DNA from: Amblyornis subalaris
Lineage: Eukaryota; Chordata; Aves; Passeriformes; Ptilonorhynchidae
Reading direction: 5' to 3'
Assembly (NCBI GenBank): GCA_018881555.1
Contig: JACAXG010000165.1
Span: 926,479-990,478 of the forward strand
Length of the DNA stretch: 64,000 nt
Shown here: piece after piece, positions 22,115 to 34,699 of the stretch
Position numbering within the stretch: position 1 is the first letter of the stretch
Layout: each line of letters starts with the position of its first letter
The notes under the pieces: model-generated
Told to the model about the DNA's origin: nothing
Database searches by the model: none
Seen by the model: the letters and a program-made list of their open reading frames with translations, nothing else
Position numbers and translations under genes: made by a program

Positions 22115-22449
22115 AGGTGGTGCCATCGGGTCAGAGCCAGGATGAACCTGACCCCATGTCCACTGTACCCCTCTGCTCCCAAACCATGAGCAACTTCTCA
22201 CTCCACAAGACCAAGTTGCCCTGCAAAAAGGATCTTAGCTGGAAAACATCAAGGAAGCTGGCATCTCTTCTGAAGAAGAGCCCAAATCTTTCCTCTCTGA
22301 ACTGGAAAGATGAAACAGAAATCTGCTTAGGCCCATCCGGTACTTCCCACCGGCCAGAGTTGCTCTGTCCCCATGGACTGGTGTGTCCTGTCTTCCTCCT
22401 CGTCATGTGTCTCCAGAGCCTTGGCAGGCAGACACTGTCAGGAGGTCAC

Positions 22450-22660
22450 CCATCTTCTGGCCCTTGCTGTAAACAGCCACTCGCCTGATCCTCAGCCCCA
22501 AAGGGATTTTCCAGCCCCTCACACTGCTCCTGGCCCTTCTCACACTGCCTGCAGCCACCCACCAAACTCCAGAGGTCGGATTCTGGCTGGCCCAATGTTT
22601 TCCCTGTAGGGTAGAGGTGGGTGCCTCTTCTCTTCCGACTGCCCTTAGCAACCATTTCAG
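22450..22660 (-). repeat. Dispersed repeat, part A, copy 2 (inverted)
   Basis: Its minus strand matches 17990-18200, including GAGCAGTGTGAGGGGCTGGA and CTGTTTACAGCAAGGG. It is inverted relative to part B of this copy at 22915, whereas in copy 1 both parts run the same way. Confidence 0.6.
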
Positions 22661-22914
22661 TGTGCCACACGGGGCCCTTTCCCCTCGGCGCAGGGAGGTG
22701 GAGACAGGGACGTGGTCCCAACACAGCCAGGGCCGTTGTGGCCTGTTCCCACTGGACAGAGGGACATCCCTGTGCATTCCAAGCAGGTCTGTCTCTGGTG
22801 GCCCAGCTAATGGGCATCTCTGAACACACCCGTGGGGCCTCGCACCGTGCGCACTCTGAAGGTCCAGCTCCACATCTCAGGAATAGGGGTCCCGTTCCTG
22901 CCTCTCTCAGCAGG

Positions 22915-23160
22915 TCTTGGTTGCAGAGCAGACCCTACATGCCACAATAGTCTGGAGGAGCTCAAGCCTGCCAAGATGAGATTCAGATCGGATCGTGCCC
23001 CATGTATCCCAGCAGTAACTGACTGTGGTTGCAATCAGGAAGGGAATTTTGCACTTCTATAAAGATCACAAAGGCCGTAGCCCTAATTCCGATCTGCGCA
23101 GGGCTCCGCTCCAGTGAGTGAAGGTCTCTGTGAGGGTTGCCAGCATTGCAAAACAGCCTC
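22915..23160 (+). repeat. Dispersed repeat, part B, copy 2
   Basis: It aligns with 18385-18640 over about 250 bp with many substitutions, starting GCAGAGCAGACC and ending TGCCAGCATTG. Confidence 0.55.
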
Positions 23161-24807
23161 CCTGGAGGGAGAGCGGGAAGATGTACAAACTAGCAGCAGA
23201 GGACTGTGTGCCAGTGCAGTGTCGAAAGCTTTGGGGATGTTCCTGCTCCCTCTGAATTCACCTTGTGGTCCCACATCTGGGAACAGGACCCCCAGGGGTC
23301 TGCAAGCCCAGAACCCACTCCCCACTGAGCTGCATGCCAGCTGCCCAGGGAAAGGACCTTTGCACTCGTCCTGGAAAACCAAACTCTCTTCCTTCCTTGA
23401 TGCATGATGTAGCATCGCTTCACGATCCGACAGCCACAGCTTTGTGGTCAGAGAAGGAAACTCAAAGTTTGAGCTAAAATCCAGAGCAGGAGAGGTGAGG
23501 AGCAGAGTTCAGAACATGTTCTCCTTTCTGGATTGGCATGGACAGGAGAGCACAGTTATCTGTGATGCTGGCAGTGCTGTGGGGTTCGGCGCTGCAGATA
23601 AGGGTCTTTAGACCCCAGATAAGGGTCTTCAGACCACACAGACACCCCCTCTATTCATCTCATGCCTCCAGAATCATGGAAGGGGAACCACAAGCTTTTT
23701 TGACAAAGAAGAATTTCCTTTGGAGCACTACCTGTATTTTCCCTTCTAAAGAGTAGGATCCCAACAGCGCCACATCTGTCCTTGCCAGAGGGGTGACAGC
23801 ACTCAGGAGTGGGGAATGAGGGTACAGGCCTCAGCACAGCCACACCACAGTCTGGCAGGATACCCTGAACACACCTGGGGTGAGAGACTCCCTCCCCGCT
23901 GCTGCAGAGATGTTGTGTGACCACATCAGCGGCCTCAGCCTGTGCCAGGACAGCACCAGCACACATAAAGATTGGTCTAAGCAGTTTTAGGGAGAGCATT
24001 TGGAGCACAAACACAAACAGCATGTCACACAGTTACAGCTGAAAGCACACAAGACAACTCACCCTCTGAAAAGGGAGGCTGGTACAGAGAGATGTCCAAC
24101 CTCACACCTCTGCCTGGCTCCAGCTTCTCATGCAAGCACACTCTGTTCAGGGGACCCCAATAGGACCCCAACATCTCATCAACAGCCCCATCACACCAAC
24201 TCAACCTTCTCCCAGTGTCTCATTAAGAGCCTTTTCACCTCCCATCCTCGTGATGCTAGCTCCTCTGTGCCTGGGATAATAGATCTTCCTGGAACCTAAT
24301 GAAATTTGCAATTGCCCACGTATCAGAGGGAACAAAAAATTAAGCATTTCTTTGAGATAATTAGCCCGAGTGGAGTGTCCAGCTGAGATCGCACACAGCG
24401 GCTTTGGCAAGAGCTCTTCAAAGATAAGGGTAATGCTCCAAACATCCAAGCAGCTCTTGGAGGTCAAGTTGTTCTCCCTTCCCACTTGATGTTATCTGCC
24501 TTGGGATCTGCTGGGTCTCACAGAGACTTCCAGAAAAAATTCTGTCTTATTTAAAAACTTTTGATTTCCAGAGACATCTTCCAGCCTGGGTAAGCGCTGG
24601 GGACTAAGTGCCTCACCAGACACGTGCACTATCTTTCTAGTCACCCCTGTACCCCTGTCAAATACTGGCACAACATTTTCTTCTAAATCTTCTGGAAATT
24701 CCCGCTGTCCTGAGACTTTGCCAATGCCTGTCCTCATCGTGTTTTGCTGGAACAGACATTTTATATATGCTAAAGCAAGTGAGGTTGGACATTAGGAGAG
24801 CTTTTCT

Positions 24808-24827
24808 GGGGGGGGGGGGGGGGGGGG
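24808..24827 (+). repeat. Homopolymer run of 20 G
   Basis: An unbroken G20 run, able to form a G-quadruplex. Length may be unreliable because such runs are error-prone in sequencing. Confidence 0.9.
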
Positions 24828-27247
24828 TGCAGCCTGTCTGACATGGTACCCCCAAATGTCCCTTTAAGGACCTCCCTGAAACACTGTGCTGGGTTCATCC
24901 ATCTCCACCACAGTCCTTGGACTGTGAGACACTCCAGAGTGCTGGCCACAGGCTGCCCAAGAAGGGATGGGTGCAGAAAGCTACAGCTGGTGAACCTGCA
25001 GCCCGAGCCCACCCCAAGCCCACTGGGGAATAAGCAGCATCCCTTGTGGGTCTCTATGAAGGCAGCAAAGCCTCCTGCCACACAGCAATCCCACAGTTTT
25101 CTGTGGTGTGGACTGTGCAGGGCTGAGCAACTCAGCGGTTTCCTTCAGCCTTAAACGTCAATCCATTTGTGCAGAAGCCCAAACAAACAAGGAGCAAGGA
25201 GAGATGTGGCACACACACTGTTTTCTGCCCTCGCTTCAGAAGCAGGGCCCTACTGCCCACCCATGGATGCCAAAGCATCTGCTGGGCAAACACACTACCT
25301 TCTCCCACTCCAAGGATGCCCCCATAAAGGGCTGTCCTTCCAGTCCCTTGGCACTAAACTCAATGCTGCAATTTCTGGGAAGATTTGGATCTCACATATG
25401 TTTGTCCCACTTCCCCGGCTCGCCAGCTGCCCAGCTGTTCCTTTCCATTTGAGCTAATCACACAGATTAAGGCAAAGACCCAGCCTGGGAGGTTTGCAAA
25501 CAGTTCCAGCCTGTTTCTGCAAGCAGCTTTTGCAGTCACACTCCGGCACAAAAGCACATGGGCTAATAAACCCTGTGGCATCTGTGAAGGGAATTCCCAG
25601 GAAGGGCTCGGTGCTAACCCAGGCAGGTTAGCCAGCCACCAGCTTAGGGACACTGCAAACCACAGGGTCTCCAGGCACATGCCCTTCAAAGGGGAAGGGA
25701 AGAGAGACAGCAAGGCTGGAGAAAAGGTGCCCGGTGCTGTCAGAAAGGAGTCATGTCCATAACACATCCCACCGGAAGCCCAGGCCACGGTGTCCAGCGT
25801 CCCCCTAAGAACTTTGCCCAGCTGTCCCCTCTGTCCTCACGAGCACACTAACACACTCACCCCTCAGGGAGGGGGCAGCCCGCCGTCCTCCAGGGTGCAG
25901 TGGAGCTGAGCAGCCAGCTCAGAGCAGAGTGGAGCCTCCAGCCCAGTCCTCCCAGCCAGATTTCCCTTCCCTTGTGCTGCCCTGTGTCTGCAGGCAGTAG
26001 ATGCTACCTGGAGCTGTTCATTATTTGATCAACTCCAGATTTTACAGCCCTCAAACTCTTGTGGCACAGAGACTCCAAGTCAGCACCACAGGGAAGCCAT
26101 CCTGCATCTGTCCAGCTGTGTGCTGAGGCTTCTGCAGCCTCCCCCCAAGTCAAAGCCTCTGTCCCTTGTCAAAGTAAACAGGTTGTCCTCTCTCTACTTA
26201 CAAGCTTGAGGGTTCACTCTGGACCCCCAGACCATCTGTATGTTTCTCACTCCATGAAGCAAGCAACTTGCAGCTGGCCTTGCTGTGATTGCAGGGGGGA
26301 AGAAGGGAGTGCAGCCATCTGGGTTCCCTGATGCGCTGCAGTGTGGGATGAACACTTAACAAACATAACTTCTGAGTCCCGAGGGATGGACTCGAGGGTG
26401 AGCTGGGGAGGAAAGAAAAGATGGATTCTCCCACAAGAGGGGCTTGTGGTTGAAATGCGATGTTTTCCCCCAGCACGGTGGAGAAGGTCCCCTCTTCTCC
26501 AAAAGCAGTATTGCTGCTTTTTCAGTAAGGAACACATTTCCTTGGGTAGTTGGCCTGTAGGAACATGACAGTGGGATAAAATGCAGTGCCCTGATTCCCA
26601 TGTACTTTGGGGACACAGAGGGGCTTGATGTACCAACACCAGGGCACGAGCTGAGCACAGAACCCATTTCCTGCCTGTGCAGGGACCCGAATAAGCCTGA
26701 CAAGCTCCAGGCCTGTGGAATCAGCAGGCCTGTCCTTGCCTCCTTCCTCTGCTTGCCACCTCAGCTCTCTCCCCAAGGCCAGCACAATGCAAGGCTGGAG
26801 GAATTTACGTTTGGCCTTGCACACAGGATGCCAGGACCTCCCCTGCCGGCCCGTGGGTAGCTCTGAAGGCCGGCAACAGGCAGTGCTTGCGCAGTTGCCA
26901 CACACGAAGCTCAGGCTGAGCGCAGCTGGGTTTTGGCAGGGCACAAGGTGACCAGAGATCTGGATGACCCAGATGCAAGGACCCCAACGAGTGCCTCATC
27001 TGCGGTGTCTCAGATACAGAAGATCCCATCCCCTCCTCGGCTTGTCCAGCTGTTCCCAGGGTGATGTCTTCCAGGCATGAGAACCCAAAATGTTGCTGGT
27101 AATACAAATAGAACAATTTGGACTCAAAACCTGGTCAGTTCAACCAGAAACATAGCTCAGATTTAGAGGGGAGATTTTGAGACAAACAGCTTAATTAATT
27201 AAACCGAGGAACACAATCAGAGGAAAAAACATTAAAAGTACTCGCAA

Positions 27248-27297
27248 TTTTTTTTCTGTTTTTCTTTTCTTTCTTTTTTTTTTTTTCCCAATAAGCA
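27248..27297 (+). repeat. T-rich tract
   Basis: About 50 bp of T with scattered C and G. On the minus strand it is an A-rich tail-like sequence, possibly left by a retroposed transcript, but no parent gene was recognised in the adjacent DNA. Confidence 0.7.
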
Positions 27298-27531
27298 TGT
27301 TCCTGAAAGTCATATTGGTAAAAGTTGAAAAGCATGGGTTTTCCAGCCAGGAAAGCTGTCAGTGGAGCACTGAGGACCCCAGGACGACCAGGGGACACTG
27401 GGAACTCACAGCACTGATGAATGCCCTCTCCATGAGCCATGGGGAGATAGGCGACTGTTTCTCCCTAGCTGGGAGGACAAAAGTATCCCAGAGAATCACA
27501 GGGACATGACCAGATAGAGTAGCTTTTTGGG

Positions 27532-27581
27532 TTACTAACTGTTCTAACTAACTGTTAGTACTAACTGTACTAACTAACTGT
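27532..27581 (+). repeat. TAACTAACTGT degenerate tandem repeat
   Basis: Repeated TACTAACTGT/TAACTAACTGT words over 50 bp. Confidence 0.75.
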
Positions 27582-28884
27582 CGGATGAGGGGCAAGGGAG
27601 AAGAAAAGGAGCCAGAGGAGAGCACACAGACATGACTTCCCAACTTTGTGACTTTGGGCAGAGAGAAACTGCGGTGGCCATTCTGTTTGTCCCTTTTCCC
27701 CGCTGGTTTCTCCACAGCCGCAGCCCCTGGTCTCTCAGCCATGAAACCAGGGATCACCTATAGCCTCAGAAAAGTCTCTTGCATTGGCTCCTCCCAATTT
27801 ATTACGACAGGGGGACAGTGTCATCCTGATGGGATGCTCAGGCTGCAGTGGCACCACTGTAACATTCTTGCATGTACTGGTGAATTGTCCGCACTCTTCA
27901 TCGCAGGGTTTCGAGCCAGGCCAGCTAGTGCCAAGCTAAGTGTATTGGGGTGAGCAGGGCCAGGGACCATCCTCGAGGGATGGGGGAATGCGGCCACTCC
28001 ATCCAGGGACGAGAGAGCTCAGCCCCAGGCTCTGCCTGCCAGCTGGCCGCGGTGCCTGGTGGCCTCGCTGTGCACACTTAATGACCTCATCCAGACACGG
28101 CAGTTCTCTCATTAATCACCGATGAACACGGGTCCCACCAGATGCTGAGACAGCCCAGACATCTTCCTCGTCCTGTGCGCCCCACCATTCCCTGATTTAC
28201 AGCCTCCTTCCTCTGAGGCGTGGGCGTAACCTCATGCCCTGCTCCATTCCTGATGCAGACGTCAGCATCCCACCGCTTTTTCCCCTAGAAGGCAGCTCTG
28301 GCTGCCGGCACGTGAGCAGCTCAGCCCCCAGGCCTGCGCCGGACACCCCGGCCCCACAGCTCTCGCAGACCCTTGTCCCACAGCCCTCTGCATGAGGCCA
28401 AAGCATTTGCAAAAGCTTTCCAAGCAGCTCCATTAATTTCCCCTCTCCCATCTCTTTTGGAGCTGGCAGAAGAGCGCGTTGGATCAGTCTGAATCCAGAA
28501 GGACATGATAGAAATTGGCTTTATTTCTTATCCAAGTTGTCTGACTCCTTATGCTGTTTGGTCATGCTTTTTTCCACCAGCTCCAAGAATCTTGTGGTCC
28601 AGGCAGGCCCTTGCCAAGACCTATTCTCCTCCAGGCTCAGACCAGGCACTGGGGACTGGTGGTAGAGCAGGCCTGGGGTAGAGCAGGCTGTCCTCCTACC
28701 AAGTATCCAGTCTTCCCCTAACCCTCCTTTAGGCTTCCTCTGCCCAAGACCATCTTCAGTTGCTGGTCTCCCCAGTCTCCTTCCTCCCTACACCTTCACA
28801 GACTGATAAATCCAGCTCGTGAACTCACAGACCAAACAAGGTCTCAAGTCCAACCTTCCCTACAGAGCAAGGGCAGTGGTGGGA

Positions 28885-30060
28885 TCAGAGAATCACAGAA
28901 TCACTTAGGTTGGACAAGGTTGTGCGGGACTAAGCCTGTCTGCATCTTGAAATCGTCTAAGGCTGGAGATCCTTCCAGTTCTCCAGACCCCTCTTCAAAC
29001 ACATGACTGTCCCCACAGGGATAATTTTCCCATGCTACAAGATAAATCACTCTCTCTCATGCCCCCCATTATGTACCTCCATTAAAAGCTTGGCTCCATC
29101 TTCTCAATAATCTACCCATAGACGCTGGGGAGCTGCTTTTGGGTCTCCCCAAAACCATGCTTTCTCACAGGTGGACAAGTCCAGCTCCCCAAGCCTCTCC
29201 TTGCAGGGCAGCAGCTCCAACCCAAGCCATTTTAGTGGCTTCTGCTGAACTCACTCCAGTTTATCAATGTTTCTCCTGTACTGACGGGGCTGAAACCTGA
29301 ACACTGTACCCAGATGTGTTGTAATGAGAGCTCAGCAGAGAGCAATCACTTCCTGAGATCACTGGGAAAGAGCTGAGCCCTTCTGCCTTTTAGCAGCTCA
29401 GGAGAATTGCCAAAACTGTTGCTCTAGCTGCCATGAAACGATGATCAGCTCCTGTGTGCCCAAAGCACCTGTGAGGGATGCCCAGCACAGCAACAGCCCC
29501 GTGTTTCTGCATTGCCCAAAACCTCACGGGGCAAGGCAGTGGAGGAGGTCTTTTGCAGACAGCAGATCCAGAAAAGAAACAGGTTTCCCACCTCTTTGGA
29601 TGTCTGTGGGAATGGAGCAGCTGCAGGATGCATTCTCCTCAGTCTCAGAAAGCCTATGGCCCGAGGGAGCCATCAGATCACCTTCTCACAGCCCCAGCTC
29701 TCACTGGTGGTTGTGTAGATGCCCAGTCCTTGCAATGTTTCAGCTCCTTGCTTGTCTCCTTGTGCATGCAGACTTCATCCACAATCATTTAATATTCATT
29801 TCCTGTCGTGCTGAACGTCATCAGGTCCAGAATCGGCCCTGGAGGAATACCCTGGCAGGTGTCACTTCCACGCAGATGGCTACTGGTGCCTACTGTCCTG
29901 AGCCACCTCCTGCCTCTCCCCAGCTCAGGGCAACCAGGAGTCTCCAAACTGTCACAAGGATTCCCCTCTCCACTACATTTCCTAGGGTACCTGGAATGCC
30001 ATGCGCGGTACAGGAAATGACCAGAAACGGCTGCAAAAAGCTGTGGAAGGGACAAAATAA
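28885..30060 (-). mobile_element. Old CR1 LINE fragment(s), minus strand
   Basis: It opens AGAGAATCACAGAATCACTT, the antisense CR1 3' end. It continues through antisense CR1 text (CCAAGCCTCTCCTTGCAGGG, CTGAACACTGTACCCAGATG, AGAGCAATCACTTCCTGAGA). A further antisense CR1-like piece around 29800-29930 reads GTCCAGAATCGGCCCTGGAG and GGAATACCCTGGCAGGTGTC. The copy is divergent, and the unalignable stretch at 29420-29780 may be unique DNA. Confidence 0.7.
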
Positions 30061-30069
30061 GTTCGGACT

Positions 30070-33000
30070 TATTCTAGAGACATGATTTGAGACACAGGTT
30101 GGCAAGAAGCAGCAAGTAACCACTCTTAGGGTGTTTTCTTCGTGGGGGACAATTCTGCAGACTGGTGATCAGACCTCTGGAGGGCTGCAGAAAAGAGAAG
30201 CACCATTAGCATTGAGTCCATGCTCACCAAAAAGAGGTGCTGTCTCCAAGCAGCAACCCACAGGGTGTCCCCATGTCCAGGGAGAAGTGCTCTCCCTCCA
30301 CAGGCTTCTCCTCATAAGGATGGAGGAGGCAGAGGTGAAGAGCTAAGCAGAAAAGGCCCCTTCCCACGGGATGTGTCTCCTTACCCTTTAAAACCTCGTG
30401 TGGGAATTGCATCGGCTTTACTTTACTCTGCTCGTGCTTTTCCCAGAAAGAGCAAGCAGTGAGTCTTCTTTCAAGATGCTTGTAGTAAGAGCTGTGCCGT
30501 CTCTGTGGGCCTGACTCACATGAAGGATGTTCTGTGCTTCGGGGAACGTGGATGCCTGAGCAGAGTGATACCCAGCAGAGGCCTGTCAGCCCCAGAACCT
30601 CCTGGGACCACCAGGGAAATTCCAGTTGTATAAGAAATAGAGGCTATTGCAGCTAAGATCCCTCAGCCCTTTTTTACAGGGCTCTTGGGCACAATTTATG
30701 CAGGCAGCTACTTTTGAAATATTTGCCCTTGGTGTACGTCGTCTAGCATCCCCTATAGTGCCTGATAAACTGGAAAATATTTCACTGCCTTCCTTACTTC
30801 TTCCCCAAACACTGAATACAGACATTGCTTTCCTTTCTGCATCTTGCATAACAGCATTTTCTTTCTTTTGGGAAATAGATTTAAAAGATGAGGATGTGTT
30901 TTTGCAGTACCTCCTCATCATCATCACTGCTGTGGTCAGCCATGCATGTCTCCCAGGAGCATTCACAGTTTTACGCACTTCCCAACCTCCCATTTTCATC
31001 TGCTTGTGCCAGCCAGCTCCTTTTGGACAGCTGCTCCTCCTTTTTTGCTGACCACACCAATGGATCTGTGCACCAGCACAGGCATGACCCCCAGCCACAG
31101 TTCCAGTCCCTCCAGTCCAGTGCCACCTACATTCTCCAGGCTCAAGAGGCTTTACAGCCAGGCATGGGTCCAAGGGAGCAGACAGACCCCAGCTCTGCAG
31201 GGGCTTCTTTCCCTGGGTCAGGTCCATATTGCTCAGGCTCTCAGGGGACTGAGGCTCAGCTGCTCTCCACGGGGATGGCCAGGCTGGGGGAAGGAGTGGG
31301 ACAAAGTGCGGAGCAGTGGGGGCAGAGGTGCCTGGCGGCCCAGGCTGAGGCAGCAGCCCCACTGTAGCCATGACAGTCAATGGGCACTGGCTGGGAGAGG
31401 GATGCAGCGCAGGGCATGTGTCGGCCCTACAGGGATGCTGATGTGTGACCTGCTCCGGCGTAGCAAGGCACAGCATGGACACAGGGGCCAGTCACCACCT
31501 GCAGGAATCTGAGCAGCAGCCAGTGCAACCTCTCCATGGGCCACTGCACTGCCCCAGGAAGCTTCACAGCTTCGTCTCCAGCTGTTTTCCTGCTGTGTGC
31601 TTGCTGATGGCCTCCTGCCTCAACTACTGAGGCTGGCTCCTGTCCTCCACTGTACATGAGCATGGGGTGGCAGAATCAGTCTGATGGTCATGTTCCCTGG
31701 GCAGGATCAAAGCTGGTCCTGCTGCAGGTCCTGCTGCCTTGCTGGGTGCACTGGGAAGGGCTGGGGACAAACCAGGAGACACTAAGCAACTCCTCCTCAG
31801 TCCAGGAGGAATATCTCACACACAGTGTTCCCCAGCGATGGTTGCAGCTCTTCAAGCTCTGCTCTCTGGCTTGCAGCCCCAAATCTCTCAGTCCTGAAGG
31901 GCTTGGGGGCAATCAGGGCCTGCAGGCACTGGCTGTGCCTGGAGAGCCCAGCCAGCATCCCTGTGTCATTGCCAGCAGGCTGGGAGGGAAGAGTCCGGGT
32001 AGTGGTCACTCACAGAGAGGCCATCAGACTTCTTTGGCAGGATCAAAGTCCTGCTGCCTTGTTGGCCAGGCTGGGAAGGGCTGGGAGGGGTCCATGGACA
32101 AAATGAGAGTGCACAGGGCTGATTCCTAGTGCCAAGGCAGACCCCATCTGGGCAAAGGAAGCTCTCGCACACAAAACTCCCCAGCGCCGGCTCCTGGCTG
32201 TCACAAGCAAAGCAGCATGGACCCTCCTAGGCACGGGTCTTGTCTCCTCACATCCCCACAGAAGCAGTACCCCCCCGCTCCACAAACTGTGGCAGGGAAC
32301 CTGCCAGCCGTAGCAGATGGCACCTCTTCCCTTGCTAATGAGCCGGCAGGATTTAATTCGTACCTCCCATTAACACTCATTAGAGTGTCACTTGGCCATT
32401 CTTCTGTGTCTATCACATCTCTGCGGCTTTGGCTTCAAGATGCTAACACCTCCGGGTTAGCCACCACCCTCCCAGCCACCCTTAGAAGGCTGCTGCCTCA
32501 CTGTCCCCCAAGCCCTGCCTTAAGGGGGTCTTAAGAGCAGGCAGGCACAGATCAGCACACCAGCACCCACGGGACGGATGGATGGATACAGCCTTAACCC
32601 CCACACCCGGTCTGGACTCAGGGTTTCCCCGTGGTGTTCCCGCCTTCCCCAAAATCCCACAGCCCTAGTGTGGGCGCAGAGTCTCAGGAATATGCAGCCA
32701 GACCTACCACAGCTTGCTAGGGGACAGAAGTAGGTTACTTTCTGCCACGCATAGAAATGATGTGATGCATATTCATCAGTCACGGTTGTGCGGAGATTAC
32801 ACCAGTCGCATAAATTGCAGGTTTAGGGATCATCAGCTGCACTCCATGACTTTTTCAGGGCTTCCTCCCTTGAAAAAGAGATGTAAATTGGAGTTGTCTC
32901 ACAAAAAATAAGGGTCAGACCTTGCAGTGACGTCTTAGAAAAATACTGTTTACTGTACAATTTTTGCATCCGTCAGGTGAACAATTCAGTGATCACAAGC

Positions 33001-34260
33001 CTCACCTTATTATTTAAAATTATATTTATCAGCTATAATCCCTGTCGATACATTTTTATTTTCAAAAATCAATTTGCCAAACTATTCACAGATATGATGG
33101 AAACAAATTGAATTTGAAGCCCTGCCTCACAGGATCGATGCTAAGCAGGTCGCTGCATCTGTTTACAAAGGGAAAATATTCTTTCATGCAGCTGCCTTTG
33201 AGTATAGTAAAGCCCAGGGAGCTTAAAAGCTTTGAGAAGTGGAGCGGATTTGGGGATTGATGCTCTGCAATCACCCATGAAGGCAGGAGCTGGGGGCAAA
33301 GCTGTCCCGGGGCATGCAGCCCTGCCCTCGATTCCCTGTTGAATGAGGCTCTCCAGAGCCACTTGTCACCAGCCTGCCCATGCCACCGCCTCTCCGGTGT
33401 GTGCCTCCTTGCCAGCCTGGCCATGTGACGCTGGATCCCTCTGAAGTGTTGACAGCACGGTAATGGCTTCACCCAGCAGTGAGGCTGCTCCCAGGTGTCA
33501 CCTGCCTCAGGGACCCCACAGAACGCAACCCTCAGTGCAGAGATAGCCGTGATAGCCCACAAAATTATACGAGTTACTCTCAATTACAGGGTATTGAGTT
33601 AACCCTGGGGGGGAAATGTGCCTATCCACGACAGATGGGTCTCATCTGAAACACCAAATTTTGGACATAGTTGGAAAGAAAAAAGGATGGAGAAAACACT
33701 GATGTGAGCAGCCTCTGTGCAACTCAGCCCCCGGCAAATACTGATTTCTGCTGCCTGCTCCCTCACAGAGCTCCCACACTGTCAGCTGTATGTAGCAATG
33801 GTCAGCCAAGCTGCTGACCACTCACTTTTTCACACTTTCAACTACTGCTGAAGCAGTTTTCTATCCTGAAAACAGTACAGCAAATGAAGTATTACTCCCT
33901 TTCAGCTGGGGGGTGACAGCACAGCAGCTCAGAGCGACTGGAAGCATTTCAGTATTGTCATGTTTTGGGGTATCTATTACCACAGGAAAGAAAACAGGCA
34001 CTTCACAGCCAAGTTTTCATTAATTTTTCATCCAAAAGAGAAGTTAATATCCAAGTGTAAAGATCCTTGTTTCCCCAAATGTGTCATTTGAACTATATTG
34101 GACTTAGGAAAGACCATATATTTCCCAAGCAGGTGCTCCAAGTGCCTTGGGATGACACTACAGTTCCTTTATTGCTCCTGCAATAACCCCTGTATCATGG
34201 TCTGTATTTTCATGTCTCATTGCCAGCAGAGGAAGCTGGGGGAGAGCCACTGTTAGGAGC
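30070..34260. other. Intergenic DNA with AT-rich blocks, no gene recognised
   Basis: No coding exon recognised; the longest frame (30586-31482, minus, 298 codons) matches no family I know. It contains the ~345-bp tandem duplication at 31690-32240. From 32740 to 34260 it turns AT-rich, with homeodomain- and POU-like words (ATGCATATTCAT at about 32765), and could include conserved non-coding elements. Confidence 0.45.
31650..32240 (+). repeat. Tandem direct duplication, ~340-350-bp period
   Basis: GGCAGGATCAAAG followed by CCTGCTGCCTTG and CTGGGAAGGGCTGGG occurs near 31700 and again near 32037. CTCACACACAGTGTTCCCCA (about 31815) corresponds to CTCGCACACAAAACTCCCCA (about 32164). About 1.6 diverged copies. 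Confidence 0.65.
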
Positions 34261-34289
34261 AATTCAAGAATAGCTTCTGCAATCTGTGA

Positions 34290-34600
34290 ACCCCCACCAG
34301 TGCCAAGGAGCGGGGATAATAACTTCCCTCAATCTGCTGGACACTCTCCTCCTAATGTAGTCCAGGATGCGGTTTCCCTTTTCCACGACAAGAGTGCTCT
34401 GTTGGCTCACAGTCAGCCCAGTGCCCACGAGAACACACAGGTCCTTCCCACCACCGCTGCTGCTGCGCCGCGCTCTGCTCCCAGCCCGGGCTCACTGCAC
34501 CTTGGGGCGGCACTTGGCACCCCCCTTCATGAACTCCAGGGTGTCAGTGCTCACATTTATCCAATCCCTTTGGACAGAGGCTCTGCCGGGTGTCAGCCGT
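34290..34600 (-). mobile_element. CR1 LINE fragment, minus strand
   Basis: The plus strand reads GTAGTCCAGGATGCGGTTTC, CACGACAAGAGTGCTCTGTT, GGCTCACAGTCAGCCCAGTG and ACACACAGGTCCTTCCC. This is antisense CR1 ORF2 text around the 'ccaggatgctgttggcc ... ggtccttctc' region. It is truncated at both ends. Confidence 0.75.
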
Positions 34601-34699
34601 CCTCATCTAGCGGCACCTGAGGCTTTGCTGAAGGTTCATCCTGTGCGGGTGTCCCTGGGGTGGATGGCAAGCCCTACATTGGCCCCCAGGTGCTTCAGT

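Larger units (their letters stand above)
23200..28850. other. Intergenic DNA, no gene recognised
   Basis: No coding exon recognised. It holds a 20-bp tandem pair at 23597-23636 (AGATAAGGGTCTTTAGACCC), a G run, a T-rich tract and a TAACTAACTGT repeat, listed separately where clear. Positions 28000-28390 are CpG-richer than the flanks. Confidence 0.5.

Noticed and set aside
30586..31482. 298-codon minus-strand frame, among the longest in the window
   Set aside because: Low-complexity GC-rich composition, no recognisable domain, and overlapping long frames on the other strand.
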